Source: a virus. Taken from it: 29,031 nucleotides of DNA. The stretch spans positions 1 to 29,031 of the IMG/VR virus record IMGVR_UViG_3300005529_001109. One strand, 5' to 3'. The notes under the pieces were generated by a model, which saw only the letters and a program-made list of their open reading frames with translations, made no database searches and was not told where the DNA came from. The position numbers and the translations under genes are program-made. This document shows positions 12,455 through 20,786 of the stretch, piece by piece; positions within the stretch are counted from its first letter, which is position 1; each line of letters opens with the position of its first letter.

Positions 12455-15400
12455 TTTCCTTTTTAAACCGAGCCCGCACAAGCAGGCGGCGGAGTTCATC
12501 GCATCGAAGCCGGTCGTCTCGCGCGAGGTTTTCAGCAAGCTCCTGCCCGAGCTGCGGGCGCGGGCGTTCGTGATCTCCGGCGTCGAGGCCGCGAACGTCG
12601 TGCAAGGCATCCGCGACCGGATCGCGGAGCTGCCGCAGGGCGCGAACTGGGATGACGTGAAGGATGATCTCGTGGCCGAGCTGCATCCGTTTTTGCGCAA
12701 TGAAGACGACCCGGAAAACACCGTGGCCGCCGAGCGCCGGGCCGAGCTGCTCCTGCGCACGCACGGCTTCCAGGCTTACCAGGCGAGCGCGTATGAGGTG
12801 ATGGACCGCCAGCGCGATGTGCTGCCGTATTGGCAATACCACAGCATGGGCGACTCGCACGTGCGGCCCACGCACGCCGCGCTCAACGGCGTGGTGCTGC
12901 CGGCGGATCACGAGTTTTGGCGCACGCATTTTCCGCCGTGGGATTACGGTTGCCGCTGTCAAATTATCCCGATCTCACAGGTGGACGTGGATGAAATCGC
13001 GGCACGCGACGCGCAGAAAAACCCCGATAACCGCAGCGTGCTCGACCCCGACGCGCAGGCACAGCTCAGCTACCCGACGCGCCGGCTGGTGCGCAATGGC
13101 GTGAGCTACTACATGGCCGCGCCGATCGAGGAAAACAAACCGGGCGCATTCTACTGGCACCCCGGCGACCTCCGGATCCCGCTCGAGGAATTAAAAGGCC
13201 ACTACGACGCGCAGACGTGGAGCGATTTCCAGGGCTGGGCGAAAAAGACGCGGATCCCCGACGTCAATAAAACCGTGTGGGGCTGGCTCGGCGGCTCGGT
13301 CGAATGGCCGGAGCTCGATGAGCTTTCAAAAGTAAAACGCCTGGGCGGATCCACCGGCGCCGAGCTGATGCGCGATGGCGAGGGCCGGAAGTTCGTGCTC
13401 AAGCGCGGCGCGAGCGCGGACCATCTCAATGAGGAAGCGGCCGCGGACCAGGCTTATCTCGCCGCCGGCTTGAACGTGCCGAAGATGAAGATCTACACCA
13501 CGCCGGCCGGCCCGGTGAAGCTCGCCAAATACATCGAGGGCACCACGCTCCAGAGCTATCTCGCAAAGGCGACGGCGGAGGAAGCCGCACTCGCGATCGC
13601 GAAGGTGCAGAGCGGCTTTGTGGCCGATGCGCTCTTTGCCAATTACGACGTGGTGGGGCTCGACCTGGACAATATCCTGATCGACAAAACGGGGCAGGTC
13701 TGGCGCATCGACAATGGCGGCAGCTTCCGCTTTCGTGCGCGTGGCGGCGCGAAAACCGGCTGGGGGCCGAAGGTCACCGAGTTGCAGACGATGCGCGATG
13801 CGAAGATCAACCCGAGCGCCGCGCGCGTGTTTGGCTCGATCACCGACACGGAGATCCGCCGGCAGATCGGCGAGCTGATGGTAAAGCGCGAAGCGATCCT
13901 CGCGGCGGTGCCGCACGAGCTGCGCGACGTCCTCGCGAAACGGTTTGAAAACCTCGAGGAAATGCTCGCGCCGTCCGGTGGCGATTTTGCGAACGAAGTG
14001 GTCGAGAGCCGGATCGTCGGCAAAGTGAGCAAGCGCGACCGGGGCGACATCGAAAATACGCAGGTGCTTTTCTGGCAGGAAACCGGATCGAGCGGCAGCC
14101 ATGTCACACGCGCGAAACTCAAGCTCACCGAGGCGGGATCCGCGCGGGTGATGGAGCGGCTCGCCGCCAGCCTGCCATCGGTGCCGGCGGGCGTGGCGAA
14201 GGCCGCGACCGATGCGTATTGGCCCGGCATCCTCGATGCGCTCAAGACCGTGAACCAGCATGCGGGCGATGGCGCCTACAACATGGCGAAGCTGGCGAAA
14301 CTCGATGAGATCAAGGCCAAGCTCACCGCGCTGAAAAAAGATGCCGCGCTGAAAAAACATTACCTCGGGATCATCGACGGCATCGAGAAAGCGAAAGCGG
14401 CGAAAGTGAAGACGCCGATGTTTGCCGCCTACGTGCCGAAGGCAAAAGCGCCGCCGGTTGCCGCCGCGCGCGAATTTCAAATCAAGCGCGGGCATGTGCC
14501 GTATCTCAGCAAAACCACCGAGCGCGGCCGTGCGCGCGAGGGCGATCAATCGATCTACCAGCACGACGCTTATTTGATCGATCTCGGCGGCAGCAAAATC
14601 AAGCTGGTGCCGTTTAAGGAAAGCAACGGGGCGGACTTCAACGCGCCTTACGCGCTGCGCGGTTACGTGGAAGTGCTGCACCCGGCGGAGAGCTCGGAAA
14701 AAACGATCGGCGACATGCTCGAGCATCTCGCGAAGATCGGCATCGACACCGAACCGGCGAACGATGCGTATGCCGAGCAGCTCTATTTGCGCAAAGGCAT
14801 GCAGATCCGCACCGATGTTTTCACGCCGGAAAAATTGCAGGCGGCCGACGCCGTGCTCGCCTCGGCCAAAAACGATGCGGAGAAAGTGGCCGCGCTCAAG
14901 GAAATGGTGAAAAAGGAAATGGGGATCGATCTGCCCGAGCGCATCACGCCGGACTACGATCCGCGCGGGCACGCCAATTCCTTCGGCCAGGGCTGGGTGC
15001 GCACCGAGCGCTGGGATCTGCCGCGCGCGCAGGTGGAAAAGGAGATGAAGGATTACCGGTTGCACCACAGCTCCGCCACGCCGCTGCCCGAGCTGGTCGA
15101 TTCCATTCTCAATGGCGGCGGTGATTTCACCGCGACCACCGAGCGGCTGCGCAAGGGCATCGCGATCAATCGCGGCATGTCGCCGCAGGCCGATCTCGAC
15201 ACCGGCGGCGCCAATTACCTTTTCACCCGCATCCAGGGCAAGGCGAAGGCGCTCAAAAGCACCGGCATCAATTTCAAGATCGGCCTCCTCTCGCGGCAGG
15301 ATGCGTTTAGTTTTAACAGCGACCGGTTCGGCAATGTGAAGGATGCGAGCGCGTATGCGGCGCGCGCGAAAACGATCGCCGATCTCAAGCAGTGGTCGAA

Positions 15401-15569
15401 GGCGGGCGGCAATGAGACGATTTTAAAATGGGGCGTGCCGTTCCTGGATGAAGTCGATTCGATCGTGTGCGGCAGTGACGCGCAGCGCAAAGCGGTGCTC
15501 GATGTGTTTGCCCGGCATGGCTACGATGCACTGCCAGATGGCCGCAAAATCACGGAGATCCTCAAATGA
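12447..15569 (+). CDS. Mu gpF-like head morphogenesis protein fused to kinase-like and ART-like domains
   Basis: The 1040-residue protein starts with an SPP1 gp7/Mu gpF domain (residues 1-190, with SHVRPTHAALNG and WDYGCRCQIIPIS), which helps assemble the portal-proximal head. A kinase-like domain follows (about 295-515), with K319 (KFVLKRG), D406/D408-N409 (GLDLDNILID) and D422 (WRIDNGGSF) in positions of the HipA/PI-kinase-type lysine, catalytic and metal-binding residues. After a helical linker, the C-terminus (about 900-1040) has INRGMS and TGGANYLFTRIQ, suggestive of an ADP-ribosyltransferase-like fold. Such fusions are known as polyvalent proteins, which are packaged and delivered with DNA. 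Ordinary gpF is about 400 residues. Confidence 0.85.
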   Translation: MADFLFKPSPHKQAAEFIASKPVVSREVFSKLLPELRARAFVISGVEAANVVQGIRDRIAELPQGANWDDVKDDLVAELHPFLRNEDDPENTVAAERRAELLLRTHGFQAYQASAYEVMDRQRDVLPYWQYHSMGDSHVRPTHAALNGVVLPADHEFWRTHFPPWDYGCRCQIIPISQVDVDEIAARDAQKNPDNRSVLDPDAQAQLSYPTRRLVRNGVSYYMAAPIEENKPGAFYWHPGDLRIPLEELKGHYDAQTWSDFQGWAKKTRIPDVNKTVWGWLGGSVEWPELDELSKVKRLGGSTGAELMRDGEGRKFVLKRGASADHLNEEAAADQAYLAAGLNVPKMKIYTTPAGPVKLAKYIEGTTLQSYLAKATAEEAALAIAKVQSGFVADALFANYDVVGLDLDNILIDKTGQVWRIDNGGSFRFRARGGAKTGWGPKVTELQTMRDAKINPSAARVFGSITDTEIRRQIGELMVKREAILAAVPHELRDVLAKRFENLEEMLAPSGGDFANEVVESRIVGKVSKRDRGDIENTQVLFWQETGSSGSHVTRAKLKLTEAGSARVMERLAASLPSVPAGVAKAATDAYWPGILDALKTVNQHAGDGAYNMAKLAKLDEIKAKLTALKKDAALKKHYLGIIDGIEKAKAAKVKTPMFAAYVPKAKAPPVAAAREFQIKRGHVPYLSKTTERGRAREGDQSIYQHDAYLIDLGGSKIKLVPFKESNGADFNAPYALRGYVEVLHPAESSEKTIGDMLEHLAKIGIDTEPANDAYAEQLYLRKGMQIRTDVFTPEKLQAADAVLASAKNDAEKVAALKEMVKKEMGIDLPERITPDYDPRGHANSFGQGWVRTERWDLPRAQVEKEMKDYRLHHSSATPLPELVDSILNGGGDFTATTERLRKGIAINRGMSPQADLDTGGANYLFTRIQGKAKALKSTGINFKIGLLSRQDAFSFNSDRFGNVKDASAYAARAKTIADLKQWSKAGGNETILKWGVPFLDEVDSIVCGSDAQRKAVLDVFARHGYDALPDGRKITEILK

Positions 15570-15940
15570 ACAATCCCAAGGAAATTTCATCCGCGCTCGT
15601 CAGCAAGGGCGCGGTGCTCACGCTGCTCGACAAGGATGTGCAGGTGCTCGTCGGCCACTGGGAATGGCTCGATGAGCACCGCGTTTTTTATTTCGAGGCG
15701 GGCGCGAGCGATGAATTTGGCGGGCACCTGCTCGAGTTCGATTTCGTGAACGCGGTGCATGCGCTCGGCGTCGCTTTTTTCAAAAAGGAAAGCGAGATGA
15801 TCGCCTATCTCGCGCCGATCGCCGAGAGCGTGAACGAATCGGATTGCGCCGCGTATGAGAAAACTTTTCGCGAGTGGCAACACACAGGACCGGAGCTCGC
15901 CGACTTCATTCACCAGGTAAAACAACAACTAGAAAACTGA
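15566..15940 (+). CDS. Hypothetical partner of the large head fusion protein
   Basis: The 124-residue acidic protein starts in an ATGA overlap with the gpF-like gene. It has beta strands in the first half (VQVLVGHWEWL, RVFYFEAG) and helices in the second. No family is recognised. Tight coupling to a gene with effector-like domains suggests a chaperone or an immunity partner; neither can be shown from sequence. Confidence 0.65.
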   Translation: MNNPKEISSALVSKGAVLTLLDKDVQVLVGHWEWLDEHRVFYFEAGASDEFGGHLLEFDFVNAVHALGVAFFKKESEMIAYLAPIAESVNESDCAAYEKTFREWQHTGPELADFIHQVKQQLEN

Positions 15941-15942
15941 TT

Positions 15943-16269
15943 ATGTGGATCGCCTCAAAATTCGGATGGTTTTCAATCGTGCAAAAAGAGCCGGGGGAAT
16001 TTCACGTGCGCGCACGGGTGAAGCAGGACCTGCAAAACCTGCTCGACGCCATGCCGCTGGCCAATGCGGTGATCGAGACCTGGCCGGGCGCGGATTACCG
16101 TTATCGCATCATCATCGGCGGTGATGATCTGCGCGTGGTGATGAACTGCCTCGCGCTCCAGCTTGATTATTCGAATTTCAAAAGCAAAATCGCGCAAACG
16201 CCCGACCAGCGCGAGAAATTGCCCGAGTATCACACTATTTGGGCGACGATGGCAGGGCTGCAAAAATGA
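15943..16269 (+). CDS. Conserved hypothetical protein (MW-start acylphosphatase-sized family)
   Basis: The 108-residue protein (MWIASKFGWFSIVQKEPG ... YRYRIIIG ... LDYSNFKSKI ... YHTIWATM) matches a widespread bacterial and phage family of unknown function. The family is recognised by its N-terminal FGWFSIV strand, the DYRYRI strand and the DYSNFK block. The start at 15943 is chosen because upstream sequence overlaps the previous gene. Its presence in a head operon is unusual for the family. Confidence 0.75.
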   Translation: MWIASKFGWFSIVQKEPGEFHVRARVKQDLQNLLDAMPLANAVIETWPGADYRYRIIIGGDDLRVVMNCLALQLDYSNFKSKIAQTPDQREKLPEYHTIWATMAGLQK

Positions 16270-16445
16270 GCAAAGAACCGACCGCAGTTGAAATCAAGAT
16301 CGCGAGAGAAACACCGCTGACGCTTGAGAGCGTCTGCAAGATCTTCGATATCCTTGGTCCGCGAGCTGAATCGTTCATTCCTGCATGCCTACGATCCGGA
16401 AGGCATCCCCTCTGCGTCGCTGAAGCCGCCTTCACTTACGAATGA
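16266..16445 (+). CDS. Hypothetical small protein
   Basis: A 59-residue protein starting MSKEPTAVEIKIA, with ATGA overlaps with both neighbours. No motif is visible. The overlaps are the main evidence that it is real. Confidence 0.55.
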   Translation: MSKEPTAVEIKIARETPLTLESVCKIFDILGPRAESFIPACLRSGRHPLCVAEAAFTYE

Positions 16446-16927
16446 GCCTCGAGATCCGCGACACGATTTCCCCTGGGCTCGCGCGGTCGGCGAAGAAGAT
16501 TGCCGATCGCCGGCCGGTGCTGGAGGCGATGGGGCTCGAGCTCGTCTCGGTGACCAAGCGCGCGTTTGTCGATGAATCGCTGCGGCCCGCGCCGTGGCCG
16601 GCGCGCAAGAGCGGCGGCGATCATTCGCTGTTGCGTCTCTCGGGCGCGCTCTGGCAATCGATCCGCATAGCGAAGGTCACCAACTCGGAAGTGACCGTGG
16701 CGAGCGACCGCAAGTATGCGGCGATTCACCAGATGGGCGGCGTGATCTACGCGAAAGGCAAGGCGCTCGTCTTCTCGATCGCCGGCAAAAAAATCTTCGC
16801 AAAAAAAGTCACGATTCCCGCGCGACCGTTTTTTCCGTTCACGAAAGAGGGCGAAATGATTCCCGCGGCCAAACAGCGAATCGAGGCGGTGGCGAAAGCG
16901 AAGATCGCCGGGCTGCTCAAGAGCTGA
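16442..16927 (+). CDS. Mu gpG-like virion morphogenesis protein
   Basis: The 161-residue protein has the gpG/HK97-gp10-like layout: an N-terminal helix, a basic linker with LLRLSGALWQSIRIAKV, then YAAIHQMGGVIYAKG and IPARPFFPFTKE near the C-terminus. The IHQ(M/F)GG and PARPF motifs are characteristic. These proteins act in head assembly or head-tail joining. The position directly after the gpF-like region and before the protease gene matches Mu gene order. Confidence 0.85.
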   Translation: MSLEIRDTISPGLARSAKKIADRRPVLEAMGLELVSVTKRAFVDESLRPAPWPARKSGGDHSLLRLSGALWQSIRIAKVTNSEVTVASDRKYAAIHQMGGVIYAKGKALVFSIAGKKIFAKKVTIPARPFFPFTKEGEMIPAAKQRIEAVAKAKIAGLLKS

Positions 16928-17111
16928 TTTTCCGCGCGCGCAAATTGCCCCGCAAATCGCGCGGACGCTACCAACAGTGCTGAACACGCCTCCGCGCAAT
17001 CCGCGGGCTTTCGCGGGCTGGGATTCGGCCTTTTAAAAAGCGGTGTCAAGGCTGATTGCGCCCTCGGTGAACGGCCGAGCTGGCGGATCGGGGCCATTTC
17101 CGGTTTCGGCG
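16928..17111. other. Untranslated structured gap before the protease gene
   Basis: This is the longest stretch without a credible gene. Small inverted repeats are visible (AATCC/GGATT around 16993-17020 and CTCGG/CCGAG around 17063-17080), but no clear promoter hexamers. It leads straight into the repeated leader element at 17112. A late promoter could lie here, but none can be named. Confidence 0.4.
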
Positions 17112-17178
17112 ACCCCTTTTCCACCCTTTCCACGGCTCTTAGACGCTGTGAAAAGTGCCGCTAACGTCGGCTCTCGTG
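17112..17178 (+). promoter_or_regulatory. Repeated leader element, copy 1
   Basis: A pyrimidine-rich tract is followed by CCACCCTTTCCACGGCTCTT and AGAC, almost identical to the copy at 26892. CACGGC can pair with GCTGTG around the loop TCTTAGAC. A weaker match continues to the start codon (GTG at 17176 here, ATG at 26960 in copy 2). No Shine-Dalgarno site is present. A structured translational or transcriptional control element is inferred. Confidence 0.7.
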
Positions 17179-18246
17179 ATTCGCAGCAAAACGCAACCGG
17201 TTCTCATCGGCCTCAGTGCCGCCCCGGTCCTCATCGCCCTCCACGCCGCCGCGCCGGCGTTCAGGGAACTGATCGCCTGCCAGGCCATCCCGAACGATGC
17301 GTTGCAAGCCGACGAGCTGCCGACACGGCTCAAGCTTTTCAACTGGGGCGAAAATAAAACGGCGACCAAGGGCACGTTCGTCGTCGGCCCGAAAACGCTC
17401 GCCTCGCTCGCCGCGAACCAGAAAGCGCATGGCTTCGATAAAGTCGCGCTCGATTTCAACCACAACTCGCTCAAGGGCCATCCGAATTTCAAACCCGATC
17501 CGCGCGAGGTGGCCGCCTACGGCACGCCGGTGGTGATCGAGGGCGAGGGCCTTTTCCTCGATGGGCTGAGCTACACGCCCAGCGGCAAAAAGTTTGCCCG
17601 CGAGTATGCCGATCTCTCGCCGACGCCGGCGCGCGACCCGGAGACGGGCGAAGTGATTTTTCTCCACAGCGTCGCGCTTTGCCCGCAGGGCGAGGTCGAG
17701 GGGCTGACCTTCCTTTCTGCCGATGTCCTCGGCGAAACCAAAACGCAAACCACACACAAAAAAGTAACCACCAAAGTCATGGACTTCAAAAAACTCCTCT
17801 GCGCAATTCTTTCACTCGACCCGGACACGGCGACCGACGAGGACATCCAGGCCGCCGCCGAGAAATACGGCAAAACCGAAAAGACGGAAGCCGGTGCTGA
17901 CAAAGCCGTCGAGGCGCTGAGCAAGGCGCTCAAGCCATTTGGCGATCAGCTCGTCGCGCTGCAAAGCCGCCTGGACAAACAGGACCGCGATAACCTGGTG
18001 GCGCTCGCGATCCGCGACGGCAAGGAAATCCCGAAGTCCGCGCTCGAGGGCGATACCGCCGTCAACAACGCGCAGCTCGCCGCGCTCATCGCGGGGCTGC
18101 CGGTCACCGTGCCGCTCTCGCGCCGCACGCCCGAGAACGTCATCGACCTTTCCGCCGGCAACGGCCCGATCAGCGCCGAGCAGGCCGCGATCAACCGCAA
18201 CCTCGGCATCAGCGACGACCAGTTCAAAAAGCATAACGCAAAATAA
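17176..18246 (+). CDS. Mu gpI-like head maturation protease/scaffold
   Basis: The product (356 residues from GTG 17176, or 363 from GTG 17155) has the Mu I protein layout. LKLFNWGENKTATKG and VALDFNHNSLKG fill the place of the protease Asp-His region. GLFLDGLSYTPSGKKFAREYADLSP and LHSVALCPQG follow. The C-terminal half is a helical, Glu/Lys-rich scaffold segment with a short QAAINRNLGISDDQF end. It should process and guide capsid assembly. The 17176 start is preferred by alignment of the upstream leader with the copy at 26892. Neither start has a ribosome site. Confidence 0.85.
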   Translation: MIRSKTQPVLIGLSAAPVLIALHAAAPAFRELIACQAIPNDALQADELPTRLKLFNWGENKTATKGTFVVGPKTLASLAANQKAHGFDKVALDFNHNSLKGHPNFKPDPREVAAYGTPVVIEGEGLFLDGLSYTPSGKKFAREYADLSPTPARDPETGEVIFLHSVALCPQGEVEGLTFLSADVLGETKTQTTHKKVTTKVMDFKKLLCAILSLDPDTATDEDIQAAAEKYGKTEKTEAGADKAVEALSKALKPFGDQLVALQSRLDKQDRDNLVALAIRDGKEIPKSALEGDTAVNNAQLAALIAGLPVTVPLSRRTPENVIDLSAGNGPISAEQAAINRNLGISDDQFKKHNAK

Positions 18247-18259
18247 ATCTCCTGTTGGG

Positions 18260-18294
18260 CCGTGGCGGCGGTCGCTCGCCGCTGCGGTTTCTTT
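18260..18294 (+). terminator. Hairpin with T-rich tail between protease and cement genes
   Basis: CCGTGGCGGCG (18260-18270) pairs over 11 positions, two of them wobbles, with CGCCGCTGCGG (18277-18287) around GTCGCT, followed by TTTCTTT. It looks like an intrinsic terminator or an attenuator that would raise the ratio between the gene sets. No promoter is seen downstream. Confidence 0.55.
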
Positions 18295-18324
18295 CAAAAA
18301 AAACCAAATCCACACCACTAAATC

Positions 18325-19287
18325 ATGAGCGCAGCCACCACATCCATCAACACCCCCAAGCGCGACGGCGATTTCCTTCGCAACCTGCCGATCGCAGCCT
18401 CCACGAAGCTTTACGTCGGCACTCTCGCGGCGATTGACGCCAGCGGCAACCTGGTAAGCGCGAGCGACACCGCTTCGCTGCGCGTGCTCGGCGTGGTGCA
18501 GCCGAACCCGGATGGCACCAGCGGCGATTACGACAATAGCGCCGGCGCTGCGGGTGATCTGCTCGCGGTGGTCGAGCGCGGCATTTTCAAAGTTACCAAC
18601 TCCGGCACGCAGCCGGTGACCAAGGCGTATGTGGGCGCCGCGGTTTACGTCGAGGACAACCAGACGGTTGCGATCTCGACCTCGCACTCGATCCCCGCGG
18701 GCATCGTGGTGGAGATCGATGACGACGGCGATGTCTGGATCGATACCCGGCTCCACTTGATGGTGGTCGGCACGCCGAGCGATGGCACGATCACCGCCGC
18801 CAAGCTCGCGTCGAACGCGGTTACCACCGTGAAAATCACGGACGCGAATGTGACCGGCGCGAAACTTTCCGCAGCGGCAAACCTGCGCTCGATCGTGATC
18901 CCGCTCGGCACCATCGCGACCACAGGCTCGACCAAAGTCACGATCCCCGCGCCATTGGCGGGCACGCTGAGCGCCGTGAAATTCTGCGGCAAGGATGCGC
19001 TCGCGACGAGCGACACCAATTACCTCACGTTCGCCCTGACCAATAAAGGCCAGGCGGGAGCGGGCACCACGGCGATGCTTTCGGCCACGGCCTCCGGCAC
19101 CACGCAGGCGACCGGCGGCTCGGCCATCGCGGCTTACACCACGCGGGACTGTCCGCTGCACGCAACCGCGGGCAACGCGGCGATCGCGGCCGGCGACTGC
19201 CTCGAGCTGAGTGTCACCGCCACCGGCACACTCGCAAACACCGTTACCGAGGCCACGATCCGCCTCGACTACACCTTCACGGCATAA
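18325..19287 (+). CDS. Capsid cement/decoration protein (DUF2190-like)
   Basis: The 320-residue protein has an N-terminal part (about 15-140: SGNLVSASDTASLRVLGVV, AVVERGIFKVTN, AYVGAAVYVEDNQ) of the type found in DUF2190 and other capsid cement proteins next to Mu-type major heads. A second beta-rich domain from about residue 150 to the end is longer than usual and may be exposed on the head surface. The leader is A/C-rich with no Shine-Dalgarno site. Confidence 0.75.
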   Translation: MSAATTSINTPKRDGDFLRNLPIAASTKLYVGTLAAIDASGNLVSASDTASLRVLGVVQPNPDGTSGDYDNSAGAAGDLLAVVERGIFKVTNSGTQPVTKAYVGAAVYVEDNQTVAISTSHSIPAGIVVEIDDDGDVWIDTRLHLMVVGTPSDGTITAAKLASNAVTTVKITDANVTGAKLSAAANLRSIVIPLGTIATTGSTKVTIPAPLAGTLSAVKFCGKDALATSDTNYLTFALTNKGQAGAGTTAMLSATASGTTQATGGSAIAAYTTRDCPLHATAGNAAIAAGDCLELSVTATGTLANTVTEATIRLDYTFTA

Positions 19288-19397
19288 ACCAAAATTTAAC
19301 TTCCTTCGAAACACCCGCCGGTGCGCAAGCGCCCGCGGGTTTCGGAGGCGTAAGACAAAATTTGTCTGTGAAAATTTAACAAACCACCACCAAAGCC
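19288..19397 (+). promoter_or_regulatory. Structured intergenic region before the major capsid gene
   Basis: Two copies of AAAATTTAAC (19291-19300, 19371-19380) sit exactly 80 bases apart. Between them lie a GC-rich hairpin (19306-19345, arms beginning CGAAAC and ending GTTTCG) and a perfect inverted repeat AGACAAA-A-TTTGTCT (19353-19367). The hairpin lacks a T-tract. It may be a processing site, attenuator or operator for capsid expression. Confidence 0.55.
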
Positions 19398-20345
19398 ATG
19401 CAAATCAATCAAGCAAACCTCGCCGCCCTCTTCAAAGGTTATCGTGTCGTCTATATGGAAGCCTACCAGGGCGCCACGCCCATGTGGGACCAGATCGCGA
19501 TGCGAACCCCCAGCGCTTCCGCACAGGAGATTTATCACTGGCTCGGTGCCGTGCCTGGAATGAAAAAGTTCCTGGGCGAAGTGGTGATCGAAAACCTCGC
19601 CGCCAACAAATACGCGATCACGAACGATGAGTTCGAATCGACGGTGGGCGTGAAAAAGGCCGACATTGAGCGCGACACCTACGGCGTTTACAATCCGCTC
19701 ATGAGCGCGATGGGTGTGGCCGCGAAGGAACATCCGGACGAACTCACCGCCGATCTGCTCAACAACGGCTTCGATTCGCTCGATTACACGGGCAAGAACT
19801 TCTTCGACTCGAACAAAGTGCAGGACGGTGACCCGAAGAGCACGAAGTTCACCAATGTGGCGACCGCGAAGCTCGGGCCCACAGCCTTTGCCGCTGCGAA
19901 GGCTTCGCTCAAGAGCCGGAAAAACTCGAAAGGCCGCCCGATGGGCCTTGGCCGCAAGTTGCAGTTGATCGTGCCGCCCGCGCTGGAAACGATCGGCCTC
20001 GAAATCTTGAAGGCTGATAACATCCAGCAGACTGCGCGCAATACGGACGCGAAGGCGGTGGCCTCGGTCACCAACGTGCAGAAAGGCACTGCCGAGCTGG
20101 TGGTGTGGAGCCGCCTCACGAGCGACGACGCGTGGTTTTTGCTGGAAACCGGCATGCCGGTAAAACCGCTGATCGTGCAGTTCGAGCAGGAAGCCAGCTT
20201 CCAGGCGCTCACGAACCCGGACAGCGATCACGTGTTCAAAAAGAAAGAATTTCTCTACCAGGCTTACGGCCGTTACAACGCGGGCTACGGCCTGCCGCAG
20301 CTCGCCTATGGCAGCGACGGCAGCACCGGCACGCTCGGCGCGTAA
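19398..20345 (+). CDS. Mu gpT-like major head subunit
   Basis: The 315-residue protein matches the Mu major head family. The N-terminal NLAALFKGYRVVYMEAYQGA is followed by HWLGAVPGMKKFLGE, YAITNDEFESTVGVKKADIERD, and late blocks LVVWSRLTSDDAWFLLE and RYNAGYGLPQLAYGS. It forms the capsid shell. Order after protease and cement protein equals that of Mu-like head modules. No ribosome site precedes the ATG; the leader is A/C-rich. Confidence 0.92.
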   Translation: MQINQANLAALFKGYRVVYMEAYQGATPMWDQIAMRTPSASAQEIYHWLGAVPGMKKFLGEVVIENLAANKYAITNDEFESTVGVKKADIERDTYGVYNPLMSAMGVAAKEHPDELTADLLNNGFDSLDYTGKNFFDSNKVQDGDPKSTKFTNVATAKLGPTAFAAAKASLKSRKNSKGRPMGLGRKLQLIVPPALETIGLEILKADNIQQTARNTDAKAVASVTNVQKGTAELVVWSRLTSDDAWFLLETGMPVKPLIVQFEQEASFQALTNPDSDHVFKKKEFLYQAYGRYNAGYGLPQLAYGSDGSTGTLGA

Positions 20346-20366
20346 TTCGGCAACGTCCCGCACACG

Positions 20367-20786
20367 ATGCCTTACCTGATGCTCAGCGACCTGTCCGGGA
20401 TGATTCCCGGGCAGTTCCTCATCGAAGCGCTCGACGACGACGGCGACGGCGCGGCGGATTCCGCCGTGGTCGATCAAGTGCTCGCAGACGCGGGCGCGGA
20501 AGTCGATGGCAAGGTGGGCGGCCGTTACAAGACGCCGTTCACGATGCCATATCCGGCCAAGGTGGTGCTCGCCGCGAAGTTCTTCGCGATCCGCGCGCTT
20601 TACACCCGCCGTGGCAAGGCGGACGCAAATCCTTACAAAAAACAGGCCGATGACATGGACACCGAGCTCGCCGCGATCGCCAAGGGCGATGCGCCGCTCG
20701 ACCCGAACATCAGCCGCGCCAAACCGAGCGTCTCGGCAATCACCGAACCCGTGGCCACCACACCCGCCGGAAAAACCAACGCATGA
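20367..20786 (+). CDS. Mu gp36-like head-tail connector (DUF1320)
   Basis: The 139-residue protein shows the DUF1320 pattern. The N-terminal YLMLSDLSGMIPGQFLIEAL is followed by DADGDG-like acidic text (DDDGDGAADS), VDQVLADAGAEVDGKVGGRY, and helices ending in a Pro-rich tail. In Mu this class follows the major head gene and acts in head completion or connection. No Shine-Dalgarno site is present. Confidence 0.8.
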   Translation: MPYLMLSDLSGMIPGQFLIEALDDDGDGAADSAVVDQVLADAGAEVDGKVGGRYKTPFTMPYPAKVVLAAKFFAIRALYTRRGKADANPYKKQADDMDTELAAIAKGDAPLDPNISRAKPSVSAITEPVATTPAGKTNA

